Assembly (NCBI RefSeq): GCF_040822065.1
Contig: NZ_CP162005.1
Coordinates: 3,534,001-3,598,000 of the forward strand
Length of the DNA: 64,000 bases
Direction of reading: 5' to 3'
From: Pedobacter sp. WC2423
GTDB lineage: Bacteria; Bacteroidota; Bacteroidia; Sphingobacteriales; Sphingobacteriaceae
Shown here piece by piece: positions 32,752 through 42,798 of the stretch. The notes under the pieces were generated by a model. That model was not told the DNA's origin, did no database searches, and saw nothing but the letters and a program-made list of their open reading frames with translations. The stretch's first letter is position 1; every line of letters starts with the position of its first letter. Position numbers and translations under genes: made by a program.

Positions 32752-33558
32752 ATGATACGCATCACCGAACAAGAATCAAAGTATACTAATATTGATCAGA
32801 TGGAAGTACTTGACATTCTGAAAGGTATAAATAACGAAGATAAAACAGTTCCTCTTGCAGTGGAAAAAGCGATTCCACAAATCGGGAAACTGGCTGCTGC
32901 TGTAGCAGAGCGGATGAAAAACGGTGGAAGGTTATTTTATATCGGCGCAGGTACAAGCGGCAGACTGGGTGTAGTTGATGCCTCAGAATGTCCGCCAACG
33001 TTCGGCGTTCCTTTTGATGAAGTGGTGGGAATTATTGCTGGTGGGGACAAAGCAATCAGACGCGCCGTAGAAAATGCAGAAGATGATGATAATCAGGCCT
33101 GGACAGACTTACAGGAATTCAACATCAACGCGAAAGACAGCCTGGTTGGTCTGGCCGCATCAGGAACTACCCCTTACGTAGTTGGTGGACTGAAAAAAGC
33201 CAGAGAAAACGGCATATTGACCGGCTGTATTATTTGTAATGAAGGCGGCCCTGTAGCTGAAGCCAGTGATTTCCCGGTTGAAGTTGTAGTAGGCCCCGAA
33301 TTTTTAACAGGATCTACCCGGATGAAATCCGGTACCGCACAGAAACTCGTGCTGAATATGCTAAGTACAACAGTCATGATCAGATTAGGCCGTGTCAAAG
33401 GAAACAGAATGGTTGATATGCAATTAACGAATCATAAACTCGTTGACAGAGGTACACAGATGGTGATGAATGAACTTCATATCGACTATAAAAAAGCCGA
33501 AGACCTGCTGATCCGTTACGGAAGTGTTAGAAAGGCTGTGGAAGCCGGTACTAAATAA
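32752..33558 (+). CDS. murQ: N-acetylmuramic acid 6-phosphate etherase
   Basis: A 268-residue SIS-domain enzyme that cleaves the lactyl ether of MurNAc-6-phosphate to GlcNAc-6-phosphate during cell-wall recycling. Signature blocks are FYIGAGTSGRLGVVDASECPP, GIIAGGDKAIRRAVE, GLAASGTTPYV and GSTRMKSGTAQKLVLNM. It is somewhat shorter than the E. coli protein (about 298). No anhMurNAc kinase or MurNAc transporter gene lies nearby. The following hypothetical gene begins 8 bases after its stop. Confidence 0.95.
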   Translation: MIRITEQESKYTNIDQMEVLDILKGINNEDKTVPLAVEKAIPQIGKLAAAVAERMKNGGRLFYIGAGTSGRLGVVDASECPPTFGVPFDEVVGIIAGGDKAIRRAVENAEDDDNQAWTDLQEFNINAKDSLVGLAASGTTPYVVGGLKKARENGILTGCIICNEGGPVAEASDFPVEVVVGPEFLTGSTRMKSGTAQKLVLNMLSTTVMIRLGRVKGNRMVDMQLTNHKLVDRGTQMVMNELHIDYKKAEDLLIRYGSVRKAVEAGTK

Positions 33559-33565
33559 AATTATT

Positions 33566-34135
33566 ATGCACGAAATAGAACCATTTTACCGCTGGCGTGA
33601 CGATTATATAGCCGCGGAAGACCCCCGGTCACCATTTTACAACACCGAATACTCTGAGTTTTATTTCGATAAACAGCTGTACAATTTCCTGATTCACCCG
33701 CAATGGGATGATTTTGGCTCCAATACACTTTATATTAAAGTGCTGTTTGTAGACTATGAACATAATTATGCGATCATTGAATTTATCGGCGAATGGAACG
33801 ATGCGATAGGAAATGACATTATGCTCCTGAAAAGAGAAATACTGGAACTGATGATCGATGAAGGCATCAATAAATTTATCCTTATCGGAGAAAACGTTCT
33901 TAACTTCCATGCTTCAGAAGACAGTTACTACGAAGAATGGTTTCAGGATGTGGAAGACGGTTGGATCACCGGACTGAATTTCAACCCGCATGTGATTGAA
34001 GAATTCAGAAGCAGCAATATTGATTACTATATCAACTTTGGTGGTGAACTTGACGATTTGGCATGGAGAACAGCAAAACCCCTTCAAATCTTCCATAAAG
34101 TTGAAGAAATTCTGACAAAAAGACTAGGGGCATAG
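33566..34135 (+). CDS. Conserved hypothetical protein (Bacteroidota)
   Basis: A 189-residue acidic soluble protein rich in Tyr, Trp and Asp (FYRWRDDYIAAED, YYEEWFQDVEDGWITGL), without membrane segments or a known motif. I choose ATG 33566, which follows murQ by 8 bases; the upstream in-frame start lies inside murQ. It is probably co-transcribed with murQ. I do not recognise the family, although its highly structured sequence suggests a conserved gene. Confidence 0.75.
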   Translation: MHEIEPFYRWRDDYIAAEDPRSPFYNTEYSEFYFDKQLYNFLIHPQWDDFGSNTLYIKVLFVDYEHNYAIIEFIGEWNDAIGNDIMLLKREILELMIDEGINKFILIGENVLNFHASEDSYYEEWFQDVEDGWITGLNFNPHVIEEFRSSNIDYYINFGGELDDLAWRTAKPLQIFHKVEEILTKRLGA

Positions 34136-34185
34136 CTTTTGCTGATACAAATAGATTCGTATATTTAATTAAATTTTAAAATAAC

Positions 34186-34935
34186 ATGGATAACAACAAT
34201 AATAATTGGTCACAACAATCAGTATTTGTGGAAAACCAGACAGGAACAGTTGCAAAGAAATTCTTTGCCAACGTGTTTTTATGGATGTTTGTAGCGTTGA
34301 GTTTATCAACACTGGCTGCAGTTTACATGGCAAATACGCCAGAAATGTTAAGCTACCTGATCAATCAGGAAACAGGTAAAATGTCTATGATAGGTTATGT
34401 TGCTATGTTTGCTCCGCTAGGGCTGGTACTTTTGATGAGTGCAGGGCTGAGTAAGTTATCATACAGCGCTTTATTAGGTGTATTTATTCTGTATTCAGTA
34501 TTGACCGGTGTCAGTCTGAGTTTCATCTTATTGATTTATACAACAAGTTCAGTAGTGGCTTGTTTTGCTGCTGCGGCAGGAATATTTGGTTTAATGGCTG
34601 TATTAGGTTATACCACCAACACGGATTTAAGTAAATTCGGATCAATCTTAATGATTGGTGTAGTAGGCCTGGTGATTGCCAGTGTAATTAACATGTTCCT
34701 GAAAAGTTCCGGTTTTGACTATATCATGAGCTTCTTTGGTGTAGCGATCTTCACTGCATTAACTGCTTATGACGTTCAGAAACTAAAACGTATCGGTGCA
34801 GGTATCGAAGAAAACGGTGGTACTATGGCTGTTGATGATACTAAGAAATTAGCGATCATGGGCGCTTTGTCATTATACCTTGACTTCCTGAACATTTTCA
34901 TCTTCTTATTGAGAATATTCGGAGGAAGAAAATAA
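34186..34935 (+). CDS. Bax inhibitor-1/YccA-family membrane protein
   Basis: A 249-residue protein with about seven membrane helices and an Asn-rich N-terminus. The family pattern is visible in FFANVFLWMFVALSLSTLAAV, in FTALTAYDVQKLKRIG near the end and in the last helices (GALSLYLDFLNIFIFLLRIFG). Bacterial homologues such as YccA interact with FtsH or conduct calcium; the role here is unassigned. It ends in a strong terminator, separating it from the metH riboswitch. Confidence 0.93.
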   Translation: MDNNNNNWSQQSVFVENQTGTVAKKFFANVFLWMFVALSLSTLAAVYMANTPEMLSYLINQETGKMSMIGYVAMFAPLGLVLLMSAGLSKLSYSALLGVFILYSVLTGVSLSFILLIYTTSSVVACFAAAAGIFGLMAVLGYTTNTDLSKFGSILMIGVVGLVIASVINMFLKSSGFDYIMSFFGVAIFTALTAYDVQKLKRIGAGIEENGGTMAVDDTKKLAIMGALSLYLDFLNIFIFLLRIFGGRK

Positions 34936-34954
34936 GTCAGCATCCTTACAAAGG

Positions 34955-34989
34955 AAGCCGGTCAGTTTTAAAGCTGACCGGCTTTTTTT
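34955..34989 (+). terminator. Intrinsic terminator
   Basis: AAGCCGGTCAG and CTGACCGGCTT pair perfectly around an 8-base loop, followed by a run of T. Confidence 0.93.
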
Positions 34990-35106
34990 TTGACCCCGCA
35001 GAACATTGTTTCGTACCACCATTCAAATTACCTGATTTTTGCAATATTATATGCTTTAAACTCTATTTGCTTGGAAATGATTTTTCTTTGTTGCATTTTT
35101 GTACCA

Positions 35107-35216
35107 AGCTTATAAAGAAAGACGGAGGGATTAGACCCGACGAAGTCTTAGCAACCTGTGCTTACAAGGTGCTACATTCTACTCGAACAGTTCCGGCTGT
35201 TCCTGACAGATAAGTT
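35107..35216 (+). ncRNA. SAM-I (S-box) riboswitch upstream of metH
   Basis: P1 is formed by AGCTTAT (35107-35113) and ATAAGTT (35210-35216). The conserved core GACGGAGGGATTAGACCC, then GACGAAGTCTTAGCAACC, matches the S-box aptamer: GGAGGGA, CCCGACGAAG and GCAACC around the four-way junction. It should bind S-adenosylmethionine and repress metH when methionine is plentiful. The stretch from 35217 to the start codon is the expression platform; I see no textbook terminator there, so control may act on translation or through a weak fold. Confidence 0.92.
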
Positions 35217-35337
35217 AATTCGATCCGACACTGGATTTCTGATTAGGCCTTTATATAAAATTTTCTGTCTTTAAGATACTACATCGCATTGCACTAGTGG
35301 CTTGAATACAGACAAACGGCTATCCACAACACAGATA

Positions 35338-38300
35338 ATGAGCATAAGAGAAGAGCTTAAAAAACGAATACTAATCATCGATGGGGCAATGGGCACCATG
35401 ATTCAGCGCTATATCCTGACTGAAGAAGACTTTAGAGGAGAGCGCTTTGCGAATCACCCATGCGATGTCAAAGGGAATAATGACCTGCTGAATATTACGC
35501 GTCCTGATATCATCAAAGCTATACATACAGAATACCTTAAAGCAGGTACAGATATCATTGAAACCAATACTTTTAGTACGCAAAGAATCTCTCTTGCGGA
35601 TTATAAGATGGAAGAACTGGACTATGAAATGAGTTTCGAAGGCGCTAAAATTGCCAAAGAAGCAGTTACTGAATTCATGGCTGCAAATCCAGACCGCGTT
35701 TGTTTTGTTGCAGGCGCTGTAGGGCCTACTAACCGTACTTTGTCTATCTCACCAGACGTGAATGATCCTGGATACCGGGCTTTAACCTTTGATGAACTCG
35801 TTGACGCTTACTATGAACAAATCAGGGGTCTTGTTGACGGCGGATCTGACCTGTTATTAATTGAGACAATTTTTGATACTTTAAATGCGAAAGCAGCAAT
35901 ATTTGCAATCAAAAAATACGAAGAAGTTATAGGACGTAAAATTGAGATCATGATTTCCGGAACCATTACAGATGCATCAGGCAGAACACTGTCCGGACAA
36001 ACTGTAGAAGCTTTCCTGAATTCAATCATTCATGCCAACCCACTCAGCATCGGTTTCAACTGTGCACTGGGTGCAAAAGACATGAGGCCCCATATTGAAG
36101 AACTGGCTGCCAAAGCACCCTGTTACGTATCCGCATATCCTAACGCAGGCTTACCGAATGAATTTGGCGCTTATGATGAAATGCCTAATGAAACAGCTAC
36201 TTTAGTTGGAGACTTCATTCAGCACGGCTTTGTGAATATTGTGGGTGGTTGTTGTGGCACCACGCCAGACCATATCGCAGCTATTGCCGCAAAAGCCAAA
36301 AATATTACCCCAAGACAAATACCAGAAATACCTAAATATCTTCGCCTGAGCGGACTTGAACCCGTAACCATTACGCCCGAAAGCATGTTTGTCAACATTG
36401 GTGAAAGAACCAATATCACGGGCTCCCCAAAATTTTCCAGGTTAATTTTAAGCGGTGATTACGAAGCTGCACTTGCCGTTGCCAGACAACAGGTAGAAGG
36501 TGGTGCGCAGGTCATTGACGTGAACATGGATGAAGGAATGCTGGACTCTGAAGCTGCAATGACGAAATTCCTGAACCTGATTGCTTCAGAACCTGATATT
36601 TCCAAACTGCCGATCATGGTCGATTCCTCTAAATGGAGCGTCATTGAAAACGGTTTAAAATGTTTACAGGGAAAAGGGATTGTCAACTCGATTTCACTCA
36701 AAGAAGGAGAGGACAAATTCCGTGAAAGTGCCCGTAAGATTATGAATTACGGTGCAGCGATCGTGGTGATGGCCTTCGATGAAAACGGACAAGCGGATAA
36801 CTTTGAACGCAGAAAAGAAATCTGTAAACGTTCTTACGACATCCTGGTAAATGAGATTGGCTTTCCGGCAGAAGACATTATTTTTGACCCGAATATCTTA
36901 ACCGTAGCCACTGGCTTAGAAGAACACAATAACTATGCAGTTGATTTTATCAACGCAGCACGCTGGATTAAAGAAAACCTGCCCTACGCGAAAGTAAGTG
37001 GTGGTGTATCCAATATATCTTTCTCTTTCAGAGGAAACAATACCGTACGTGAGGCCATGCACTCTGCCTTTTTATTCCACGCCATTAAGGCCGGACTGGA
37101 TATGGGAATTGTGAATGCCGGGATGCTGGAAGTTTATGAAGCCATCCCCGCCGAATTACTGGAACGTGTAGAAGATGTTTTATTAAACCGCCGGGAAGAT
37201 GCGACAGAGCGTCTGGTAGACTTTGCAGAAACCGTAAAATCTAAAGGAAAAGAACTTGTTAAGGATGAAGAATGGAGAAAAGAACCCGTAGAGTCCCGTC
37301 TTTCCCACTCTTTAGTCAAAGGAATCATTGAATACCTGGATGCCGATGTAGAAGAAGCAAGGCAACAATACGATCGCCCTATCCACGTCATTGAAGGCCC
37401 GCTAATGGACGGAATGAATATCGTGGGGGATTTGTTCGGTGCCGGAAAGATGTTCCTGCCACAGGTCGTAAAATCTGCCAGGGTCATGAAGAAAGCCGTA
37501 GCTTACCTGCTCCCATTCATTGAGCAGGAAAAACTGGACAACCCCGATGGAGATCAAAGTTCTTCGGCCGGAAAAATTTTACTCGCTACCGTAAAAGGCG
37601 ATGTTCATGATATTGGTAAAAACATTGTAGGGGTAGTTTTAGCCTGTAATAACTTTGAAATCGTAGACTTAGGGGTAATGGTCCCTGCACAGGAGATCAT
37701 TAAAAAAGCCAAAGAAATCAATGCAGATATTATCGGTTTAAGCGGCCTGATCACACCTTCGCTGGATGAAATGGTTCACTTTGCCAAAGAGATGGAACGT
37801 GAAGGCTTTACTGTACCCCTGCTGATAGGTGGCGCCACTACTTCCAGAATCCATGCTGCGGTAAAAATAGCGCCGAATTATTCAGGCCCCGCTATCCATG
37901 TGCTTGATGCTTCCAGAAGTGTGACCGTATGCAGTACCCTGATGAATCCCGAGACCCGAGGAGGTTATATTGATAATATCAGACAGGAATATGATAAAGC
38001 ACGCAAAGCGCATCTGAACAAACGTAACGATAAACGTTTCAAATCTATTGAAGAAGCAAGGACAGACAAATTTACCATTGACCCTGCCCTGGTTGCGCCT
38101 GCACCTAAATTTACCGGGACTAAAACATTGGAAGATTACCCACTGGAAACCCTTGTCCCTTATATTGACTGGACTCCTTTTTTCCATACCTGGGAATTAA
38201 GAGGCAGTTACCCAAAAATATTCAACGATAAATCGGTTGGCGTAGAAGCCAGAAAATTATATGATGATGCCCGTGTATTGTTACAAAAGATCGTTGAGGA

Positions 38301-38997
38301 GAAATTACTGACCGCAAAAGCAGTGATTGGCTTCTGGCCGGCACATGCCAAAGGCGATGATATTGTATTAGATGTAGCAGGCAAACCAGTAACGATCCAT
38401 ACCCTGCGTCAGCAAGCAGAGAAAGTTGCCGGAGAGCCTTACTATGCTTTATCAGATTTCGTTGCGACAAAAGAAGACGGCGTTCAGGATTATTTTGGTG
38501 GCTTCGCTGTCACTACAGGTATTGGCTGTGATGAGATGGTTGCTGAATTTGAAGCCAACTATGACGATTACAACAGTATCATGGCAAAAGCACTCGCAGA
38601 CAGGCTTGCTGAAGCCTTCGCAGAACACCTGCATGAATTAGTCCGTAAAGATTACTGGGGTTATGCAAAGGACGAGCAGTTAACAAATGAAGATCTGATC
38701 AAGGAAGAATATGCAGGTATCCGTCCGGCACCAGGTTATCCTGCCTGTCCGGACCACACCGAAAAAGAAACACTATTTGAACTACTGGGCGCAGAACAAA
38801 AAATAGGGCTTCGCCTCACAGAAAGCTTCGCGATGTACCCAACAGCAGCAGTAAGTGGTTTTTACTTCTCACACCCTCAATCCAGGTACTTCGGCCTTGG
38901 GAAAATCACCAAAGATCAGGTAGAAGAATATGCAGTCAGAAAAAACATGTCACTTGAAGATACCGAAAGATGGCTTAGTCCGAATTTAGCCTATTAA
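35338..38997 (+). CDS. metH: Cobalamin-dependent methionine synthase
   Basis: A 1219-residue, full-length MetH that methylates homocysteine with 5-methyltetrahydrofolate. The order is: homocysteine-binding domain (1-330, zinc cysteines in NCALG and the GGCCGT pair at 303-308), pterin-binding domain (about 345-640, [15 protein letters not shown]), cap and B12-binding domain (about 640-880) with DxHxxG at Asp755-Val-His757, and the SAM-binding reactivation domain (about 890-1219). I choose ATG 35338 over an upstream TTG at 35302, since the family begins near [19 protein letters not shown]. It lies under the SAM-I riboswitch and is followed 18 bases later by metF. Confidence 0.97.
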   Translation: MSIREELKKRILIIDGAMGTMIQRYILTEEDFRGERFANHPCDVKGNNDLLNITRPDIIKAIHTEYLKAGTDIIETNTFSTQRISLADYKMEELDYEMSFEGAKIAKEAVTEFMAANPDRVCFVAGAVGPTNRTLSISPDVNDPGYRALTFDELVDAYYEQIRGLVDGGSDLLLIETIFDTLNAKAAIFAIKKYEEVIGRKIEIMISGTITDASGRTLSGQTVEAFLNSIIHANPLSIGFNCALGAKDMRPHIEELAAKAPCYVSAYPNAGLPNEFGAYDEMPNETATLVGDFIQHGFVNIVGGCCGTTPDHIAAIAAKAKNITPRQIPEIPKYLRLSGLEPVTITPESMFVNIGERTNITGSPKFSRLILSGDYEAALAVARQQVEGGAQVIDVNMDEGMLDSEAAMTKFLNLIASEPDISKLPIMVDSSKWSVIENGLKCLQGKGIVNSISLKEGEDKFRESARKIMNYGAAIVVMAFDENGQADNFERRKEICKRSYDILVNEIGFPAEDIIFDPNILTVATGLEEHNNYAVDFINAARWIKENLPYAKVSGGVSNISFSFRGNNTVREAMHSAFLFHAIKAGLDMGIVNAGMLEVYEAIPAELLERVEDVLLNRREDATERLVDFAETVKSKGKELVKDEEWRKEPVESRLSHSLVKGIIEYLDADVEEARQQYDRPIHVIEGPLMDGMNIVGDLFGAGKMFLPQVVKSARVMKKAVAYLLPFIEQEKLDNPDGDQSSSAGKILLATVKGDVHDIGKNIVGVVLACNNFEIVDLGVMVPAQEIIKKAKEINADIIGLSGLITPSLDEMVHFAKEMEREGFTVPLLIGGATTSRIHAAVKIAPNYSGPAIHVLDASRSVTVCSTLMNPETRGGYIDNIRQEYDKARKAHLNKRNDKRFKSIEEARTDKFTIDPALVAPAPKFTGTKTLEDYPLETLVPYIDWTPFFHTWELRGSYPKIFNDKSVGVEARKLYDDARVLLQKIVEEKLLTAKAVIGFWPAHAKGDDIVLDVAGKPVTIHTLRQQAEKVAGEPYYALSDFVATKEDGVQDYFGGFAVTTGIGCDEMVAEFEANYDDYNSIMAKALADRLAEAFAEHLHELVRKDYWGYAKDEQLTNEDLIKEEYAGIRPAPGYPACPDHTEKETLFELLGAEQKIGLRLTESFAMYPTAAVSGFYFSHPQSRYFGLGKITKDQVEEYAVRKNMSLEDTERWLSPNLAY

Positions 38998-39015
38998 CCT
39001 CACAACAAAACTTAA

Positions 39016-39969
39016 ATGAAGATCACCGACCACGTTACCAACGCCAAGGGTAAAACCTTGTTTTCTTTTGAGCTGCTGCCGCCAGTTAAAGGAAAAAGCA
39101 TTACTGATATTTATGATGCCATAGACCCTTTGATGGAATTTAATCCACCCTTCATTGATGTGACCTATCATAGAGAAGATTATATCTACAAACAGCATGA
39201 CAACGGCTTGCTGGAAAAAGTTTCTTACCGTAAACGTCCGGGTACAGTAGCCATTTGTGCTGCGATCATGAACAAATACAAAGTAGATGCTGTTCCGCAT
39301 TTAATTTGTGGTGGCTTTACCAAAGAAGAAACTGAAAATGCACTGATTGACCTTCAATTTTTAGGTATTGATAATGTATTGGTTTTACGTGGAGACGCAA
39401 GACACGCAGATTCAACCTTTATTCCTACTCCTGGTGGCCACGCTTATGCCACTGATCTGTTAGGCCAGGTTAATGATATGAACAATGGGAAATATCTTTT
39501 TGAAGATCATTCAGCTTTCCAGACAGATTTCTGTATTGGGGTGGCAGGTTATCCCGAAAAGCATTTTGAAGCCCCTAACTTAAAGGCTGATTTTAAATAC
39601 CTGAAACAAAAAGTAGATATGGGTGCAGAATTTATTGTGACCCAAATGTTCTTTGATAATGCTAAATACTGTGATTTTGTTGCCCAGTGCAGATCAAACG
39701 GGATAAATGTCCCCATTATTCCCGGACTTAAACCAATTACGTCCTCTAAACAACTGATCAGTTTACCAAAAATATTCCATATCGATTTGCCAGAAGATCT
39801 GACAGAAGCCGTGCAGGAATGTAAAAATGAGAAAGATGTAAAAGAGGTAGGAATAGAATGGATGATCCAGCAGTGCAAAGAGTTAATCAAAGTCGGCGCT
39901 CCTGTACTTCACTTTTATACCATGAGTAACCCTGAACCGACAAAAAGAATTGCCCGCGCAGTTTTCTAA
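39016..39969 (+). CDS. metF: 5,10-methylenetetrahydrofolate reductase
   Basis: A 317-residue flavoprotein that makes the 5-methyl-THF consumed by MetH. The (beta/alpha)8 barrel shows FSFELLPPVKG at the N-terminus, HLICGGFTKEE, VLRGDA, FCIGVAGYPEKH and EFIVTQMFFD. It is co-directional with metH with an 18-base gap, so both are probably under the same riboswitch. Confidence 0.96.
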   Translation: MKITDHVTNAKGKTLFSFELLPPVKGKSITDIYDAIDPLMEFNPPFIDVTYHREDYIYKQHDNGLLEKVSYRKRPGTVAICAAIMNKYKVDAVPHLICGGFTKEETENALIDLQFLGIDNVLVLRGDARHADSTFIPTPGGHAYATDLLGQVNDMNNGKYLFEDHSAFQTDFCIGVAGYPEKHFEAPNLKADFKYLKQKVDMGAEFIVTQMFFDNAKYCDFVAQCRSNGINVPIIPGLKPITSSKQLISLPKIFHIDLPEDLTEAVQECKNEKDVKEVGIEWMIQQCKELIKVGAPVLHFYTMSNPEPTKRIARAVF

Positions 39970-40043
39970 TCTGGAGGTCAGATTCTGCTGCTGAGGAATA
40001 ATTGGCAGATTCTTTGTATATTTCGTTCTCTACAAAGAACGAT

Positions 40044-40481
40044 ATGAGAAGGACGACATTGATGGTACTTACAGTTATTGGCACTTTAACTTCCTGTAAT
40101 GCCTTAAAGAATACGGTAGAAGCAAGTTCAGATTTATCCAAGCTCGGAGGAACATGGGAACTGAATTATATCTCAGGCCCGAGGATTGCTTTCAATGGTT
40201 TATATCCAGGCAGGAAACCAACCCTGAATTTTGACCTGGCAGACAAAAAGGTAAGCGGTAACAGCAGCTGTAACTCTTTCTCGGGAAAATTGAATGCAGA
40301 CGACACCTCCATTAGCTTTAATGAACCAATGGCAGTTACAAAAATGGCCTGCCCTGGTGAAGGAGAATCTGTTTTCTTTGAAACCTTAAAAAAAGTAAAT
40401 AAATACTCCGTCAAAGGAGATACGATACTTAATTTTATGATGGGCGATATCGCTATTATGCGATTCAAAAAGATAAAATAA
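40044..40481 (+). CDS. META-domain lipoprotein (HslJ-like)
   Basis: A 145-residue lipoprotein. I choose ATG 40044 (MRRTTLMVLTVIGTLTSC), which gives a normal signal peptide with lipobox LTSC; the earlier start at 40002 would put 14 polar residues ahead of it. The META domain is clear: GGTWELNYI, KKVSGNSSCNSFSGKL, NEPMAVTKMACP and the final DIAIMRFKKI. The family occurs in heat-shock and secreted proteins and its function is poorly defined. It lies after metF but has its own promoter space and terminator. Confidence 0.88.
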   Translation: MRRTTLMVLTVIGTLTSCNALKNTVEASSDLSKLGGTWELNYISGPRIAFNGLYPGRKPTLNFDLADKKVSGNSSCNSFSGKLNADDTSISFNEPMAVTKMACPGEGESVFFETLKKVNKYSVKGDTILNFMMGDIAIMRFKKIK

Positions 40482-40484
40482 CAT

Positions 40485-40520
40485 AAAGCCTGTTTAATTC
40501 AAGTTAAACAGGCTTTTATT
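40485..40520. terminator. Bidirectional terminator between META gene and thrC
   Basis: AAAGCCTGTTTAA and TTAAACAGGCTTT pair perfectly around a 6-base loop, with A-rich and T-rich flanks. Confidence 0.9.
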
Positions 40521-40540
40521 TTTACTCCTTCCAATAAACT

Positions 40541-41851
40541 CTAGCCAGCCGTCAATAAAAACGCTTTAAAAGCATCAAAATCTACTGGCATCGCTGTAGC
40601 TGTTTTCTCTTTTTGTCTCAGCGCATTCACCTGCTCAGGAATATTGATCTGCGCCGCAATTTCAGCAGGAAATATATCCGGGAACTTACAAGGATGTGCA
40701 GTAGAAAGGAATACAAAAGTATCTTCGGACGGAGCATGTTGCTGCTGGTATTCCTGTACCGCTAACCAGGCAATAGCTGTATGCGGGCAAGCCACGTAGT
40801 TAAACTGCTGGTAAATATCAGCAATCGCCTCCACAGTCTGCTCATCCGTATAACGATAGCTCTTCACAAGTTCTTTCACCTGTTCACGCGAATCATTAAA
40901 CAAGTTCATAATCCTTACCCAATTACTTGGCGCACCTACATCCATTGCATTCGCATAAGTCTGTACTGAAGGCCTGGTTTCATAAACGCCGGTTTCCAGA
41001 AAACGCGGAACCGTATCATTTACATTGGTAGCGGCAATAAACTGCTTCACAGGCAAGCCCATTTTATAAGCCAGTAAACCCGCAGCAATATTTCCAAAAT
41101 TACCACTAGGCACTGCAAATACCACTTCTCTTTGCCCTTTTCTGAAAAGCTGAGCTACTGCATTAAAATAATAAAAAGTTTGTGGGATCAAACGCGCAAT
41201 ATTGATCGAATTCGCAGAAGTAAGTCTCATTTTACTATTCAGCTCCTCCTCAGCAAATGCCTGTTTCACCAGCTGCTGACAATCATCAAAAGTTCCGTCT
41301 ATTTCTATTGCACGGATGTTCTGTCCATTGCTGCACAATTGTAATTCCTGAATCTCACTCACTTTTCCTTTAGGGTATAAAATAGTTACCCTGGTATTCG
41401 GCACACCCAAAAACCCAAGTGCTACTGCCCCGCCGGTATCTCCCGAAGTAGCCACCAGCACATCCAGCAATTGCTCATTATCCTTTAAAAAATAAGCCAT
41501 TACCCTGCTCATAAACCTTGCACCGAAATCTTTGAAAGCCAGTGAAGGGCCGTGAAACAATTCTAATACGTAAGTATCTTCATCCAGCGGATGCAAAGGG
41601 GCTTCAAAATTGATCGCATCGTCAATGATTGCTTTCAGATCATTTGCAGGGATATCATCCTGCAATAAAGCAGAACTCACTTGATAAGCAATCTCGCGCA
41701 GTGTATACCGGTCAAGATGCTGAATAAAATCCTGATCAAGCGCAGGGATTTCCACAGGCATATATAAGCCTTTATCCTGGGGCATACTATTGAAAACAGC
41801 CGATTGGAAATCTATTTTCAGGTCGTGGTTATTGGTACTGTATAATTTCAT
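40541..41851 (-). CDS. thrC: Threonine synthase
   Basis: A 436-residue PLP enzyme that converts O-phosphohomoserine to threonine. The PLP lysine is Lys107 in GPSLAFKDFGARF; VATSGDTGGAVALGFLG binds phosphate and VPSGNFGNIAAGLLA is the third signature. It has the long N-terminal part of the class I (E. coli/yeast) type. It is the last gene of thrA-thrB-thrC, 11 bases after thrB. Confidence 0.97.
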   Translation of the reverse strand: MKLYSTNNHDLKIDFQSAVFNSMPQDKGLYMPVEIPALDQDFIQHLDRYTLREIAYQVSSALLQDDIPANDLKAIIDDAINFEAPLHPLDEDTYVLELFHGPSLAFKDFGARFMSRVMAYFLKDNEQLLDVLVATSGDTGGAVALGFLGVPNTRVTILYPKGKVSEIQELQLCSNGQNIRAIEIDGTFDDCQQLVKQAFAEEELNSKMRLTSANSINIARLIPQTFYYFNAVAQLFRKGQREVVFAVPSGNFGNIAAGLLAYKMGLPVKQFIAATNVNDTVPRFLETGVYETRPSVQTYANAMDVGAPSNWVRIMNLFNDSREQVKELVKSYRYTDEQTVEAIADIYQQFNYVACPHTAIAWLAVQEYQQQHAPSEDTFVFLSTAHPCKFPDIFPAEIAAQINIPEQVNALRQKEKTATAMPVDFDAFKAFLLTAG

Positions 41852-41862
41852 GTTTGCATTTT

Positions 41863-42798
41863 TTAATCAAGTATAACCGGGCCTTTTTTATTGACCGTTG
41901 ATACAAATGAAAGACTGTTAATCTGAATGGATTTTAATTGTTTCTGCAGTGCCTGTGTAATTAAATGTGCCGTATCCTGGTCTTTGGTCAGGGCGAAAAC
42001 CGAAGGCCCCGAACCGGAAATCCCGAAACTAACCGCACCCAATTCCATGGCTATATTTCTCATTTTATAAAAATCAGGGATTAAAATAGACCGTGTAGGC
42101 TCTACCAGTACATCCACCATACTGCGGCCAATCAAATCATAATCATTCGTAAACAGGCCCGTTACCAAACCAGCTACATTTCCCCATTGTTTCACTGCAT
42201 CTTTCAGTAAAACTTTAGAACGGATCATTTGCCTGGCATCCTTAGTAGGCACATCCACTTCCGGATAAACAATAGCCGCGCACATATCCTGTGGAAAAGG
42301 TAAACTAATCACATCTAAAGGTTCGTAACTTCTAACCAGTACAAAACCACCCAGTAAAGCAGGTGCCACATTGTCTGCATGTCCATAACCACAAGCCAGC
42401 TCCTCACCTTTCATTGCAAAAGGAACCAGTTCTTTATTACTCAATTGATTGCCGAACAAAGTATTGATCGCAAAAAGTCCGGCTACCGTACTTGCAGAAC
42501 TTGAACCCAGGCCGCTTCCGATAGGCATCTTTTTGTGCAATTCAATATCAATTCCAATATCCGTACGGCCAATATGTTTCAGGTAATCCTGTACACTTGC
42601 ACTGACCGTATTCTTTGCCGGATTAAGCGGTAACCTGCCCTCATCCCCGGTAATTTTAGAGATCATCACCCCGGGTTTATCTGTAACCCGCATAATCACT
42701 TCATCACCCGGCGCATTCACTGCAAAACCTAAAACATCAAACCCGCAAACCACATTCGCTACGGTTGCCGGAGCAAAAACTTTTACTGTATTTCTCAT
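41863..42798 (-). CDS. thrB: Homoserine kinase
   Basis: A 311-residue GHMP kinase that phosphorylates homoserine. The ATP motif is PIGSGLGSSSASTVAG; the N-terminal VKVFAPATVANVVCGFDVLG and the C-terminal GAVSFGISGSGPSVFAL complete the GHMP signature. Its start overlaps the thrA stop by 4 bases (ATGA), a sign of coupled translation. Confidence 0.97.
   Translation of the reverse strand: MRNTVKVFAPATVANVVCGFDVLGFAVNAPGDEVIMRVTDKPGVMISKITGDEGRLPLNPAKNTVSASVQDYLKHIGRTDIGIDIELHKKMPIGSGLGSSSASTVAGLFAINTLFGNQLSNKELVPFAMKGEELACGYGHADNVAPALLGGFVLVRSYEPLDVISLPFPQDMCAAIVYPEVDVPTKDARQMIRSKVLLKDAVKQWGNVAGLVTGLFTNDYDLIGRSMVDVLVEPTRSILIPDFYKMRNIAMELGAVSFGISGSGPSVFALTKDQDTAHLITQALQKQLKSIQINSLSFVSTVNKKGPVILD

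Noticed and set aside
35302..35337. TTG start 12 codons upstream for metH
   Set aside because: The family starts at ATG 35338; the extra residues would fall in the riboswitch expression platform.
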